Assembly (NCBI GenBank): GCA_946965045.2
Contig: OX337241.1
Coordinates: forward strand, 2,847,744 to 2,911,743
Direction of reading: 5' to 3'
DNA: 64,000 bases
From: Epithemia pelagica
Taxonomy: Eukaryota > Bacillariophyta > Bacillariophyceae > Surirellales > Surirellaceae
Below the pieces are notes generated by a model that saw nothing but the letters and a program-made list of their open reading frames with translations, did not search any database and was not told the DNA's origin. The translations under genes and the position numbers were made by a program. Positions 53,261-64,000 of this stretch are shown here, one piece after another (position 1 is the stretch's first letter; the number at the start of each line of letters is the position of its first letter).

Positions 53261-54549
53261 ATGACCCTGAAAGAACAAGCCTTTCGATCCGGCCTTGTCC
53301 TGGCCGACCGTGATGCACAATGGAACTCCCAAGACTGGCCTCCATTCTCGTTGGGGCGTCCGTGTCACGCATGGGTTGTGATGGACCGTCCCGCCGGAAC
53401 GACGAAACGACGAGGTACACCGAGTGCTGTGGCCGTGTTGGGAGGACGACACAAGAAAATTGTGGAACCTGTACCAATTCTGTACTCGGGTGGTTGGATT
53501 GGGAGGACGAGACGAATCGTCGCCGCATGCAGTGGAGAAACGGACCACCCATGAACCAACCGGACTCGCCAGTATCATGCCGCCGTATAGTGTGCCACGG
53601 ACAAGTGTACGTTCGCGGAGGATACAGGGACCGCTCACGCTTGGACTGCAGCGAACGCATTGCTGTACAACACTTGTTGTTGTTGTTGCTGCAAAACAAA
53701 GAACAAGAACAAGACGTGTCATGCGCAACAAGCGCTCCGGAGACCAACCCATGGAGCAGGTTGAAGTGTCGATTGTCCTCAAAACGGAGTGGCTGTTGCG
53801 CCGTTGCGGTTCATGATCGGTTTATTGTCGTCATGGGGGGAGACAAGAACAAGAAAGAGCACTTGTCGTCCTCGATCAATGGATATCATGGATACAGCTG
53901 TGCACATTGTGATTGTGGGACCAGCCATGACTGTTGCTCGGTATGGTGCCACCAGTGCAGTCTTTGGGCGTTGCAGTTTTGTGGTGGGAGGGCGCCACCA
54001 AACCGTGGAACACACGAGTCGGTGGAGTGTTTCGAGTTTGGTACTGTTTGGGACCATCCGACCATAAATGATGATGACACTAGTGCCGCACGGCAAGTGT
54101 TTCCACCATCGCCTTGTGTGGTGCTTGGTCCGTTCCGGAGAGTCTGGAGCGTTCCGTCCATTTCGTGGTCGGTGGTAGCCGTGGGATTCTGTTGGATTGT
54201 TGCCGTAGGAGGAATGGACATGTTCGAGGTGCACGCCGTTTGGATACAGTGCAGGGCCTTTTTCGGGAAGCTCCCGGAATTCATCACATGGCCCCGCACT
54301 GTTTGTACTTTGTACCCTGGTTGTGGTTGGTTCACTCCAAGGGAATCCTTGCCGTGATGGGTGGACCAGACCAACAGGGCGGCGATTCGTTCTGTGAGAC
54401 ACTATCCGTCATGGACAAGAGCACACACGTGGTGTTTTCGGAACCTCGTTGAGCAGCCGCAAGAGGTGCCATGGGAATGGTTGCATGCCGGAGCGGCCCG
54501 GAAGAAACGTGGTTGTACTATATTCAAACTTCCAAAGATTGACCGATAG
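53261..54549 (+). pseudogene. Kelch-repeat protein gene broken across frames
   Basis: Kelch-type blade motifs (hydrophobic run ending in GG) occur on the plus strand but in different frames: TPSAVAVLGG near 53430, CCAVAVHDRFIVVMGG near 53800, CSFVVGG near 53965, VHFVVGG near 54160 and SKGILAVMGG near 54345. A conserved-looking end, HAGAARKKRGCTIF, precedes a stop near 54547. No set of GT-AG introns that rejoins the blades was evident, so the gene has probably suffered indels. An intact member would form a beta-propeller for protein binding. Confidence 0.5.
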
Positions 54550-56429
54550 CAGCATCAGGATGAGCTCAAGAACACAACCAAGTCGAACGATGGATCTCAT
54601 ATCTACGAGCATATAATAGTGATTGATCCTCTTGGTGTGTATGGAGTGGTTGTAGAGTTCCTTGGCGTCGAATCTACCCTCTTTTTCGAACTCCATTGCT
54701 ACATTTACTTGCTAGAGAGCTAGAGAAGACGAAAATTCTATGGATCTCATCATGGCGCAACGATAGAGATATATTACAAATTACAACAATGGCAGCTCTC
54801 ACAGTCATCATCACCTTCTACAGACAATAGTTTTTAATTTTTAATGCATGTGGTTTTGTTGGTTTGGAGCAAACGGCATGACACTTTGCTGTCAAGCAAG
54901 AATAGTATTTCCTTGTCCATGACAGGCACAACAGATGGATCTTTTGATGGTCTCTGTCAACAAGCTACAGCAGCTACTACGAGAGACTATCGATTGTCCT
55001 ATACAAACATGGTGATTGGTGACTTGCGTGTCCTGAGAATTGACAGGCCGTTGTCAAGAGCCAAGTACTACTTCATCATCATCATCATCATCTGTTGGCC
55101 ATCATGGCCATGGTGACTGCGAAGGAACAGCCGTTCGCAAGGGTTCTCCATCAACTAAAAGTTACGAGTAGTAGCAATATCCATAGACGCATACTCCTTG
55201 TCCTATATTCCAGGTTCAGTCTTCTGTGCCCAACAACCAACAACAACATGTACTCGTAAAGAAGAGTCGTGTCTTGTTGGTTCGACAGATTCCAGATTTC
55301 CTTTCGCGTTTGTGACAAGGATGAAGCATGATGATGAACCGGAATGGGAAGGACTCCATCCAGAATCTCGACCAACAGCCGGTCGAAAGGTCTGGTTCGC
55401 ATCCCATACTCCTCAACTGTACCATTACGCTCGTTTGACTCTTTGAATTCTATGGAGTAGCGCAGTCTTCAAGCGCTCGGAAAGTGATGGATGCGAACCA
55501 GTCGATGGAACCGTGTCCACAATCCGAAGTCGAAAGTGTCTCCCTGTTCCCTGTCACGTACGTACCCGCATTCGCTGTCGGACCAACAGATGGATGTGCA
55601 AGTCTGTTGTTCTTTGTTGAAACGCGGTTCCCGACGATCCAAGAATTCGGTCCGTGAGAATTTGGAACCATTTCCCAAGTTCGGTACGGAGTCGGACGGT
55701 GCGTCCAGTACCGGTACGACATGTCGCATTCGATTCGGCCATCTGGGTGGAACGAGCAGCCCAGATGGTGAGACGTGTCTTTTTGGTGTCGAGGGATTCC
55801 GCCCTCCGCACAGAATTGCTCCAAGACCATGCACAAAAAAGTTCTGGTTCGCAAACATCAAACCTTCATGAGAACAAGACCATCAACCCTCTGGGTGCAA
55901 CAAGCGTGAAACAACCAAACAATCGAGAGAATTCATCCATCAAACTCGAAAGATACCTTTGCACTGACTGTCTCTCTCTATTGTTTGATCCAAAAAGAGC
56001 CAGCACACACTCCATCACCTTTCTCTGCACCAACGAAAGAGAGACACACACCCCCTTCTCATTTTGTCGCTTGACGCGCAGTCATCAATCCAATCTCGCG
56101 GTACGTTCCCTCTTGGTCGATGGCTGTCCGTCCCCCCGACAGAATTAATAATAATAATTGAACCAAGATCCAGAAACCTGGATCGTCAGTTTTCATCACT
56201 GCCTGTCGAGACGATGAGGAACAGAAAGAATGTCAGATGACTGGCAGATCAAACAATCATCTGCTTGCTGATTTCTGATTTGCTTGTCTTTGATGAAAGA
56301 AGCACTTTTTTCACTCACCTCATCTTCTTCTTATTGTTATTGTTGCTGGTTGTTGTTGTTGTTGGTTGTTGTCGTTTCCTTCCTTGCTGTCTCTCTCTTT
56401 TCAGAGTGTATCATCATCATCGTATCATC
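54550..56429. other. Intergenic region, no confident gene
   Basis: Overlapping frames on both strands between 55450 and 55870 have no recognised domain, and neither strand is favoured. A CAT microsatellite lies at about 55075-55091. The last 160 bp before the next gene (56265-56429) is T-rich and TTG-rich and is probably its 5' UTR. Confidence 0.4.
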
Positions 56430-57581
56430 ATGACTCTTTCGTCGACGGCTACCACAACGACAAGTACCACCATGACGGTGCCCTGGCATTATCATTATTC
56501 GCCTCATCACTTTCATCCCCACACACAACGCCGTCCTGCGAGTAGTAGCAGCAGCAGTGCTGCTGGCCGCAAACCCCTGCATCATCATTCCCACCGCCAT
56601 CATGAACAAGGCAAACTGCATGCCTTGCATCATGTGCATGCTCCGTCGCACCATCATCATGGATCCTCGTCGGCTCTGCTCAGCGCGTCTGGTTCTTCCG
56701 CATCCTCCTCCTCTTCCTCCTCGTCGGGTTCCTTTTTGGCAAATTGTGCCCAAGGCAATTTGGCCACGAAATTGCGCAAATTGCGGCGACGTCAATTGTT
56801 GCAAGCCGTTGGCATGGTGGAAGAAGAAGAAGAAGAGGAAAAGACACCCGAAGGAGAAGACGAAGCGGCCGCCGTCTTCACCACCACGACAACCCGGACT
56901 CGATTCCCTGTGCCACAACCACCCTTGCAACCCGCACTCACGTCCCATTCCTCCTCGTGTTCGTCCCTGGTAACCTTTGCTTCGTCGACTGGACCAGCAG
57001 GAATAGACCAAGAGGAACGAGAAGAACCGCTACGGGAGGAAACTCGCCGCCGTCCCTTGCACAAAATGACTCGTCACCAACCAGAACCATCCACCACCAC
57101 GACATCAACTAGTGCACAAACAGAGGAGAAGGAACACCCGAACCATTCTTCCATCATGGAGGACAATGATTCCAAACAACCAGCTGCCTCTACGGAATCT
57201 TGTGCTGCTGCCACGACTACGACAATTCCCAACCAATCCTCCACCTATTCCAATTGGTATTTGCTCACACAAGCCTTGATTTTGTTGGTGCAAGTCCTGG
57301 TATTACTCTTGAAACAGCAACAAGGAGGAGGAGGAGAAGCACATGCGGTATCTGTGGCAGCCGGAGCCGCATCCGTCACGGCCAATCCTGCCGTGGTGGA
57401 TCGTTGGTGTCCTGATTCGTCCACAACGACAACGACTCCTACTACGACAACTACTGCAACAACGACTACCAATGGTTCCTTGTTTTTGGAGGATACGTGG
57501 GTGCAGCCCTTGTTGGATTCCACTACTACGACTACGACAACAACTGCGACAAGAGCACAAGATTCCACGCGAGAACAATAA
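56430..57581 (+). CDS. LRR-RRQ-AVG family membrane protein, member 2
   Basis: The 383-aa product starts at the ATG that aligns with member 1 (both begin MT). An in-frame TTG upstream at 56265 is rejected. Residues 20-80 are His-rich (HHHSHRHHEQ, SHHHHG), followed by poly-Ser. The motif at 111-129 is LATKLRKLRRRQLLQAVGM, 16 of 19 identical to member 1. An acidic run, then Thr/Ser/Pro filler, leads to a single helix at about 276-295 (WYLLTQALILLVQVLVLLL), matching the TQALILVVQ of member 1. The C-terminal 85 residues are Thr-rich. The His-rich part could bind metal. The function is unknown. Confidence 0.72.
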   Translation: MTLSSTATTTTSTTMTVPWHYHYSPHHFHPHTQRRPASSSSSSAAGRKPLHHHSHRHHEQGKLHALHHVHAPSHHHHGSSSALLSASGSSASSSSSSSSGSFLANCAQGNLATKLRKLRRRQLLQAVGMVEEEEEEEKTPEGEDEAAAVFTTTTTRTRFPVPQPPLQPALTSHSSSCSSLVTFASSTGPAGIDQEEREEPLREETRRRPLHKMTRHQPEPSTTTTSTSAQTEEKEHPNHSSIMEDNDSKQPAASTESCAAATTTTIPNQSSTYSNWYLLTQALILLVQVLVLLLKQQQGGGGEAHAVSVAAGAASVTANPAVVDRWCPDSSTTTTTPTTTTTATTTTNGSLFLEDTWVQPLLDSTTTTTTTTATRAQDSTREQ

Positions 57582-58688
57582 TCAAGAACGGTCCGAATCT
57601 GTCGTTTCCTTGCTTGCTTTCTTCTACGAGTGTAGGCACAAACCAAACAGTCATTCCATTTTTGTACAAACGAACGAATGGATGGAACTCTTTTTCTTTT
57701 ATACTATTTGTATACAGTATAATATATATAAACTATAGAGAAGAAATAACACACGAGTAGAGAACCAAACGATACACAGACTCTTGTCTCCTGTTCCTTT
57801 CCATTTCGTTTGGCAACTACCTACCGAAAGGAGTCGTTGCAATGGGGCCTCTCTCTCTCTCTTTACTTGTACTAGAACTACATCAACACAGAGAGCCATT
57901 GTTCCAAGAAAACGAAAAACAAAAGAAACAATGGATGCACAGCTGTTGGTCCAAGACCCAGACATGTTCGAATTCGGGTAGAGTCCCTTCCGGAACCCCA
58001 TTCGTGTCGACAGGGTCTGTTCGGGAGGAGGAATCTCTCCTCTCTCATCTCGTTTCATTAGCCAGAACACAGACACATCATACTCACACTAGTTCCTAAT
58101 TCTGGATTCGGGCCGAGGGTATCTTTTTGGTGTCGCCCCCAACAACAACAAAGACATTGGCGTGACAAGAAGTGACACCAGATGATCCCCAGCAGCTGCT
58201 TGCCATCTCTTGCTTGACTTTGTGCGACCCCTCCGTAGTATGATTTCTATAGAATTCCACGTGCCCGCATGGGATTCCACCGCCCCTCCTTCCACGCGCC
58301 AAACTACAAATGGGGGAGAGGGCGGGAAACCGCAAGCGCGCACGTATGTATGCGGTCGAGGACCCCAAATAAATCGCCCCTACACCAATGCACCCCTTGG
58401 TTGGTCCGTGTCCAACAATGCGACTGGCGTTATTCCCCAAACCGTCTCCTTCCATTATTGTACGACTACGCGGCATCTGGTGGTGTCGTTCGCCATGTCA
58501 AGAGTTGAAGTCGTCCGTCGTCCAAGACACCGGCGCCAAGAGAGGAATCAAAACGAGATGCGCAACACACTTACTCTTTGGTTTGATATCACAACAATCC
58601 AACCGTGTGGAACCACAAAGGAATAACAGGACAATCCCCCCAGTTCTTGGCATTGCGTTCACTCCTTTCGGAACCGAATGATACCAGA
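57582..58688. other. Intergenic stretch between tandem paralogues
   Basis: No gene is supported. An AT-rich TATAATATATATAAAC stretch lies at about 57717 and a CT microsatellite at about 57849-57860. The right part holds the presumed promoter of the next gene. Confidence 0.4.
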
Positions 58689-60362
58689 ATGGCTTGTGCC
58701 AGCGTTCCACAATCGTCTTCTTCTTCTTTTTCCTCCTGCACCGCCATCACCACTGCCATTTCTTTGGAAACCAACAAGAAGGATTCCTCCGTAGTCTCAT
58801 GTTGTCCAGCCGCAGCATCCAAACCCTCCGTTTCGGTTCCAACAAGTGCTTCCACCAACCGTTCTTTTTCAGTCTCCACCTCATCCTCTTGTTCCGCAGC
58901 GGCTCGTGAATTGCGACGATGGAAACGACGCCAATTCTTGACGGCCGTGGGTTTGGATCCAGTAGTGGCTTCCTCCTCCTCAAAACAACAGGAACAACCC
59001 GAGAAATGCTTGTCATTCACTCAGCCAGAAGAAGAAGAAGAAGAAGCACAAGACGACGACGACGACGAAGGCACCACTGCCACCAACGACAACAACCACG
59101 TTCGATGGTTCCAACAACTGCCACCACAACGAAAACCGCACCCGCAAGAAGAACTCTGTGCCAGTGTGACACGGTCCTCCGCGTGCAACCATGCACCGCA
59201 GAGTAGTAGTACTTGTTCCGAACCGTTGCAGCTCCAGGAGCCACCGTCTCCTTCCAACCACAACCACAACAAGTCTCACTATTATTATTGGGAGGACACC
59301 AAGAAGGATGGGTCCTCCGCTCCCTCCAACTCTTGTAGAAGTGGTGGTGTGGTCGAGTCCTCTTGTCCAGTTTCTATTTGGACCAGTCACCACCACCAAC
59401 GACAACGACGAGAACGACACCAACGACGTCGGTCCACTCGTTCGTGGACGCGCTTGTTTTGGAATGTCGTGTCGCACCATCGCGCACAAGGGTGGCCGCC
59501 CGAGTGGCAGGACGACGACGACCACACCTTGGTGGTGGACGACACCATGAGTTCGACGACGACCACGACCACCACCCTGCGTTCCTCTTTTGCTGGTTGG
59601 GACCACAGTGCCTATGATCGACAAGCGCTGTTGTACCGCTTGAGTGGTCATCACGTCTCGACGGCAAAACTGCCCCATCATCATCATCATGATTCTCCAG
59701 AGTACGACGACAATGACACGCACATTCCCAGTTTGGCACGGACCGTGGCCAGTGGCGAAACCAGCACGGTGCGGACCAAGGACAGTTCTTTTTCGTATGG
59801 TGGGAGCCACTCCTCCTCCTGCACTTGCACCACCACCGCCACAGAAATGACCCCGAAACGACACACACGAACCACCACGGCCTCCTCCTTATTTGCGGAT
59901 GCTGCTCGTCCATTATTACCACGACAGCGACATCCGGAAAGGTCGCTGCATCATCATCACCACCACCACCAGTTCCCAACGAATACCCCTTTGCCAGAAC
60001 AAACCACCAAGACCAAGCCGTTCCAGAACAACAAGAACGACTGCCGTGAAATTCACTATTCTTCCAAGATTCCCGAACCGTCCTGGTGGTTGCCCTGGAT
60101 GCAATTGACGGTCCTTTTCTTGGTGTTTGGGGCCAGTGTGAGCAGTAGCAGGAATGCGAATGGCAATCTTGGTCCTGGGATTGCGCCTACAAGTACAGCT
60201 ACCGGCCACTCGACGAACCACCGTCTCCTGGCAACCACAGTGGCACAGCCAATGGTTCACAGTCGTCTACCACCAACCAAATCCTCCTCCTCCTTCTCAC
60301 CAGCAGCCGCAGCAGTCCACGTGTCTGTCGGACACGTTCTCCACGAACCCACAAACCCCTAG
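58689..60362 (+). CDS. LRR-RRQ-AVG family membrane protein, member 3
   Basis: The 557-aa product starts at ATG 58689; an upstream in-frame GTG is rejected. Residues 71-89 read AARELRRWKRRQFLTAVGL, clearly related to the motif of members 1 and 2, again after a Ser-rich N-terminus. The long middle is low complexity (Glu/Asp, Gln, His, Arg-rich QRQRRERHQRRR) with little conservation. One hydrophobic helix is at about 466-487 (WWLPWMQLTVLFLVFGAS), followed by a 70-residue Ser/Ala/Thr tail. Tandem to member 2 in the same orientation, it fits a local duplication followed by rapid divergence. The function is unknown. Confidence 0.65.
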   Translation: MACASVPQSSSSSFSSCTAITTAISLETNKKDSSVVSCCPAAASKPSVSVPTSASTNRSFSVSTSSSCSAAARELRRWKRRQFLTAVGLDPVVASSSSKQQEQPEKCLSFTQPEEEEEEAQDDDDDEGTTATNDNNHVRWFQQLPPQRKPHPQEELCASVTRSSACNHAPQSSSTCSEPLQLQEPPSPSNHNHNKSHYYYWEDTKKDGSSAPSNSCRSGGVVESSCPVSIWTSHHHQRQRRERHQRRRSTRSWTRLFWNVVSHHRAQGWPPEWQDDDDHTLVVDDTMSSTTTTTTTLRSSFAGWDHSAYDRQALLYRLSGHHVSTAKLPHHHHHDSPEYDDNDTHIPSLARTVASGETSTVRTKDSSFSYGGSHSSSCTCTTTATEMTPKRHTRTTTASSLFADAARPLLPRQRHPERSLHHHHHHHQFPTNTPLPEQTTKTKPFQNNKNDCREIHYSSKIPEPSWWLPWMQLTVLFLVFGASVSSSRNANGNLGPGIAPTSTATGHSTNHRLLATTVAQPMVHSRLPPTKSSSSFSPAAAAVHVSVGHVLHEPTNP

Positions 60363-61362
60363 AAATTAGAGAAACCAAAAGAATACCTACTAGAGAGAGA
60401 AACACTTTATAGAATTCCACCATGTACTACCTAGCTAGGGATCCACTCTACCGTTATCATCCCAAGTGTGTGTGAAGTGTGAAGAGGAGTCCCAAGAAAT
60501 GGAGGACCTGCCGTGGTTGGTGATAAGGAAACCAACGTTTCGACGACGCTTTCCAAAGACAGGTGGAGAGAAGTGTTCATGAACAATGCATTCCAATGAA
60601 ATATAGAATGTTTATTTGTTGAAATGGAAACTACCGGAGGTAGATACAACAAGAACGAAGGAGAATGGAGATGGAGCATCCTCGACATGTCTACAATCGA
60701 AACAAGTGATCCGCGGAGATGGGAGATGGCATCCTCGACATGTCTACCTACAATCGAAACAAGTGATCCGGAGATGGGAGATCTGGGAGATGCAACTGTA
60801 TCACGAGACTTCATTTTGTGATGGCACACCAATCGTTTTGAGTCGAAGGTGCGAGCGAGCATGATCGGATAGATTCACTCTAAATAATGCTATTGGTGAC
60901 TTATGCGCGCGGCATTTTTGATCCGTTGGGGAAATTTAACACAGTTTTATACTGTACATGTTTGAAGGGTGTACTCTACAGCACTGATTGAAATTGGGGA
61001 TACTCCGTACGCCGGATCGGAAGGAGCACGTGCATTATTTAAGACTCTGGATTGGCGACCTTTCCGGCGCGCGTTTTTCGGAAGTCGTCGCCGGATGCGC
61101 ATCGCCAGAAGTGTGAGACTCATGTCGCGGTTTGTCGACCGAAGCAACAACAAGGCAGTCCATCCAACACACGGCCACCAACACAACGAAAGCAAGCAAG
61201 CGACGACAACAAGGGACGGAGAAACAAAAAGAGCGATTCCTGATTGGATTGTGCTGCAGCATCTGGTTCACAACAAACAACTGACGAGAGCGAACCACAC
61301 GAGAGCTTCCAAAGCAACAACCACAACAACTCTCCTCGTAGATCGATCCTTCAATCATCACA
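60363..61362. repeat. Intergenic region with a 53-bp tandem duplication
   Basis: The unit ATCCTCGACATGTCTAC...GAAACAAGTGATCCG occurs twice in tandem at 60678-60730 and 60731-60784, with a 4-bp insertion in the second copy. The right 300 bp are CAA-rich and probably the 5' UTR of the next gene. Confidence 0.6.
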
Positions 61363-62271
61363 ATGGGCAAATCTGGTGGCGGTGACGATTCAGCTTCGCA
61401 CGACGAAGAGCACGGCAGTCGCGATCAGGACTCGGCTGAAAATGGTGGCGAGTACCATCATCATGGCAACATGATGGACGATGACGACAACACGGGGCGA
61501 CAACAAAATCACTTGAACTCGCTCTTTAACGGCCACTTGATGAAATGGAAGTACGAAGCCGAAGAAGGATCGAGCTTTTTGCGAGTGCCAGCCTTTTTGG
61601 GGGCCCTGGCACTCGTGACGGCCACTGTCATTACCTTGGTCATGGAACCCGACTCCTGGACGACGCATTCGATTGTCATGTCCGTGTGCATCCTCATTCT
61701 CAGTTTGTTTGTCTTGATTTTGGATTCACGATTCTTGGCTTCCAATCCTCTCAATGCGCGAGCTCATTTGCGCAATATCATGACGCGCAACTTTAACATT
61801 TTTCGCTTCTTGTGGGGCCGTGGCTTGCTCTACGTCATGGCGGGTATTTTGTGTGTCGCGCAAATGTGGCCCATTTGCATTTATGCCGGTGCCTACATGA
61901 TTTTGGTCGGTGTTGTGGCCATTATTGTGGGTGTCCATGCCAGTCGCAAATTTGCCGCCCTGCGCAATTCCCTGGCGGACGAATCCTTTTTGTTGCTCGT
62001 CTTTTCCAATTACGATACCGATGGCGATGGCTGCATCAACCCATCTGAATTTGCCGTCCTCTTGTCCGATTTGGGTATGGAATTGGATGACCGATACACA
62101 CTCAAGGCCTTTCATGTGATTGATACCGACGATGATCGACGTATTTCCTTTGAAGAATTTAGTCATTGGTGGAGTTCGGGATACATTGAACGAGGACGAG
62201 TTCGTCAATCGCACATGAAACAACGAGGCAAGACCAAGGACGATACCGACGATTCCTATCGTCGAATGTAA
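61363..62271 (+). CDS. COPI-associated membrane protein with two EF-hands
   Basis: The product is 302 aa. Residues 1-65 are hydrophilic with Asp/His-rich patches. Four hydrophobic helices lie at about 76-93, 103-121, 154-169 and 173-191. The loop FNIFRFLWGRGLLYVMAG is the signature of the COPI-associated protein family (TVP15-like Golgi proteins). After the last helix come two EF-hands: a canonical loop at 218-229 (D-T-D-G-D-G-C-I-N-P-S-E) and a second at 254-265 (D-T-D-D-D-R-R-I-S-F-E-E), where Gly6 is replaced by Arg. This suggests a Golgi or vesicle membrane protein whose cytosolic tail senses calcium. The fusion with EF-hands appears to be an algal feature (from memory). No intron is needed. 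Confidence 0.82.
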   Translation: MGKSGGGDDSASHDEEHGSRDQDSAENGGEYHHHGNMMDDDDNTGRQQNHLNSLFNGHLMKWKYEAEEGSSFLRVPAFLGALALVTATVITLVMEPDSWTTHSIVMSVCILILSLFVLILDSRFLASNPLNARAHLRNIMTRNFNIFRFLWGRGLLYVMAGILCVAQMWPICIYAGAYMILVGVVAIIVGVHASRKFAALRNSLADESFLLLVFSNYDTDGDGCINPSEFAVLLSDLGMELDDRYTLKAFHVIDTDDDRRISFEEFSHWWSSGYIERGRVRQSHMKQRGKTKDDTDDSYRRM

Positions 62272-64000
62272 TGTTATGTCGTCCTGGCGTGTCTGATGAG
62301 AGGACGGACGGAATTGGAGGATACGGAGGAACAAGGGTTGGAACTGTGAATGCTAGCACCGGTTAACCTTCGCTCCCTCTTCTTTTTCTCTCGTCCTTGT
62401 CCGCTCGGTCTGCCTGACCCCTACTTATTACTATACCCTCGTGTACTATTTCCTTTTTTTATTCTAGTTCCATCGATTGTCAAGTTATTTTGGTAGTGGG
62501 GGTCCAATCAATACACACCAACGTGTAGGAAGTGTATTGCAGCATTGTAGAGATGATTGTGAGAAAGGGTTACCCAAGCATGCAGGATGATGGCCAGGGA
62601 GAATGAGAGGAAGGTGGACTGTTGTTGATGCCTCCATCATCCATCCTATCCTCCCTTATTGGTCGATCGATGGATGGATCGATGGAACGTAGGATCAAGA
62701 GTAGCACAGTCCCTCTCTTTCCACATAGCTCTAGTCTGTAGAGAACTGGTGCCGCTTCAATCGAGGTCCAGGATTCCTTCTACTCATGTGTGTGAGTCCA
62801 TAATCACTCCCTATTACATTGATGGCATCCCTGAAATGATCCATCGGATCGACATAGAAGGAGTACTATGCATTGATTGTAGGAGTAGTAGCCTTGGGAA
62901 CCGGAACCTCATTGACCCAAAAGAACCCGGGGGGGTAGTCCGGTCCCACTGGAACCTGTGCGACTGTTTCTGCGATCGAGACCGGTTTTAACGGGCGACT
63001 GCAAGACGCATGGCGGCGCACCATGATGGGATCACAGCATCTGAGGACGACACGAACCGAGGCGGCAATCGGCAACATGTCATGGTGCGAGACCTTTGGA
63101 GAAACAAGGAGAAGAAGAATGGAGGAGGAGCCAGAAGAAGAACCTTTGGTGGGATGGAACCAAGTAACACATATGGAGAAAAAGACGCACAAGACACACA
63201 CAACGGGCATCGCTCATCTCTATTTCCAAACAGTGGTGGTCTAATCGGCCAATCAGAAGCTTGCAAAATGGAGTCCACCAATCACCGGCACACATAAAGC
63301 AAAGAAAACACAGTGGAGGGAGGGGGGCCCTTTTTTCTCGTCGTGTGGAACTCGACGAGCGACGAGACACTATGTGGAGCAGCAAGAGGAGCAGCACGCA
63401 ACATGATTTGGATTGGTGGACTGGCAACTCGGACATGAAAAGCCCACTGCGTGCGACACGGAACCAACGAGCGCTTCTTCTTGCCTGTTGTACCGTGTAT
63501 GCTCGCATGGAGTCTGACAAGAAGAGGATGGTTACTGGTGGCGGCTTGGACTCACAGCGCCTCTTTGTTAGGGTAGCACCAAGGGTAGCGGTCTCATGGG
63601 TTCTTTCCCGGTCACGGCAGCCTATTATAGCCGGTCCTATTCTACAGAGGCTTGGAGGGGGATTCCTCTCGCTCTGCTGGGCAGCTCTATGAGTCCCAGT
63701 TGACAGAGACACACATGGGGAGAGTGGTGGTGGTGGAACTCTCGATCGATCCGAACCACGCACATACACAGTCGTGATGTGTTTTAACGACTACTGACAC
63801 GAACGTGCCTGCCTCTCTCGTGTGCTGGTCCCTGCGTCTCTCTCGGTCCATCCGCCAGACTATTGCAGCTCGTTACTACGTTGTTCTCTCGTCACGTACG
63901 CAGAGGAGAGGCAAGATGTACGCCGCCTCCATAGACTGTTTCACCTCTGTGCCACAACCAGGGCTCTCTTCTTCTTTCTTGGGAGGACAAACGCCACCAC
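62272..64000. other. Terminal intergenic region, no gene supported
   Basis: The 1.7 kb to the window end has open frames on both strands near 63000-63770 but no recognisable domain, no conserved motif and conflicting strands. GATCGATGG words repeat around 62662-62685. A gene starting beyond 64000 could have its 5' region here. Confidence 0.4.

Noticed and set aside
55450-55871. Overlapping frames on both strands of about 130 codons
   Set aside because: Neither strand shows a domain and the frames conflict; kept as intergenic.
63080-63769. 229-codon minus-strand frame near the right end
   Set aside because: Composition is that of Arg/Ser/Leu shadow frames, the opposite strand is also open, and no domain or plausible start context is seen.
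1-64000. tRNA, rRNA genes and CRISPR arrays
   Set aside because: No cloverleaf B-box with paired arms, no rRNA core sequence and no regularly spaced short repeats with unique spacers were found by reading; a covariance-model search was not possible.

Overview
The window looks like nuclear DNA of a stramenopile alga, most likely a pennate diatom (a Seminavis- or Pseudo-nitzschia-like genome). This is inference. It rests on two Ty1/copia elements with the diatom-type gag-pol layout, an HSF-type DNA-binding domain with a short GT-AG intron, a bZIP factor with Ser/Thr homopolymers, a G3E GTPase with an algal-type C-terminal tail, and compact genes with few short introns. No prokaryotic operon, rRNA, tRNA or CRISPR array was seen.

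0-17 kb: two minus-strand paralogues of one hypothetical family (1-635, running off the left edge, and 15859-16797) flank a three-level transposon nest. An old inverted-repeat element (about 854-14457) was hit near its left end by a hAT transposon (869-12131, 8-bp target duplication GCTGGGGA). The hAT transposase reading frame was then split by a Copia element (1963-10181, 766-bp LTRs, 5-bp duplication ACACC). The hAT frame is open on both sides and in phase. The Copia pol frame carries three stops, each one C-to-T step from a sense codon. To the right lies a 303-bp MITE with a perfect 10-bp duplication.

17-26 kb: a two-exon G3E/CobW GTPase gene, then about 3.8 kb of decayed duplications (copies of the GTPase gene's 3' end, a CAHC-type coding module in four copies, and three strong hairpins), then a bZIP gene.

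26-39 kb: a large minus-strand gene for nuclear cap-binding protein subunit 1 with a Gly/Arg-rich N-terminus, a poorly resolved minus-strand gene, and a second Copia element (32559-38901, 5-bp duplication ATCAG). Its pol frame runs into the 3' LTR and is broken by a 35-bp tandem duplication just before the reverse-transcriptase active site.

39-52 kb: a TA-flanked Stowaway-like MITE, the first member of a three-gene family (basic LRR-RRQ-AVG motif plus one membrane helix), an HSF gene with a downstream in-frame membrane-segment ORF, a 70-bp tandem repeat, a 1113-aa DDE transposase with a fused ubiquitin-protease-like domain, a 2.2-kb inverted-repeat element with an 8-bp duplication, and an alpha/beta hydrolase.

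52-64 kb: a frameshifted Kelch-repeat gene, the two other members of the LRR-RRQ-AVG family in tandem, and a four-helix COPI-associated protein with two EF-hands. The last 1.7 kb holds no gene I can support.
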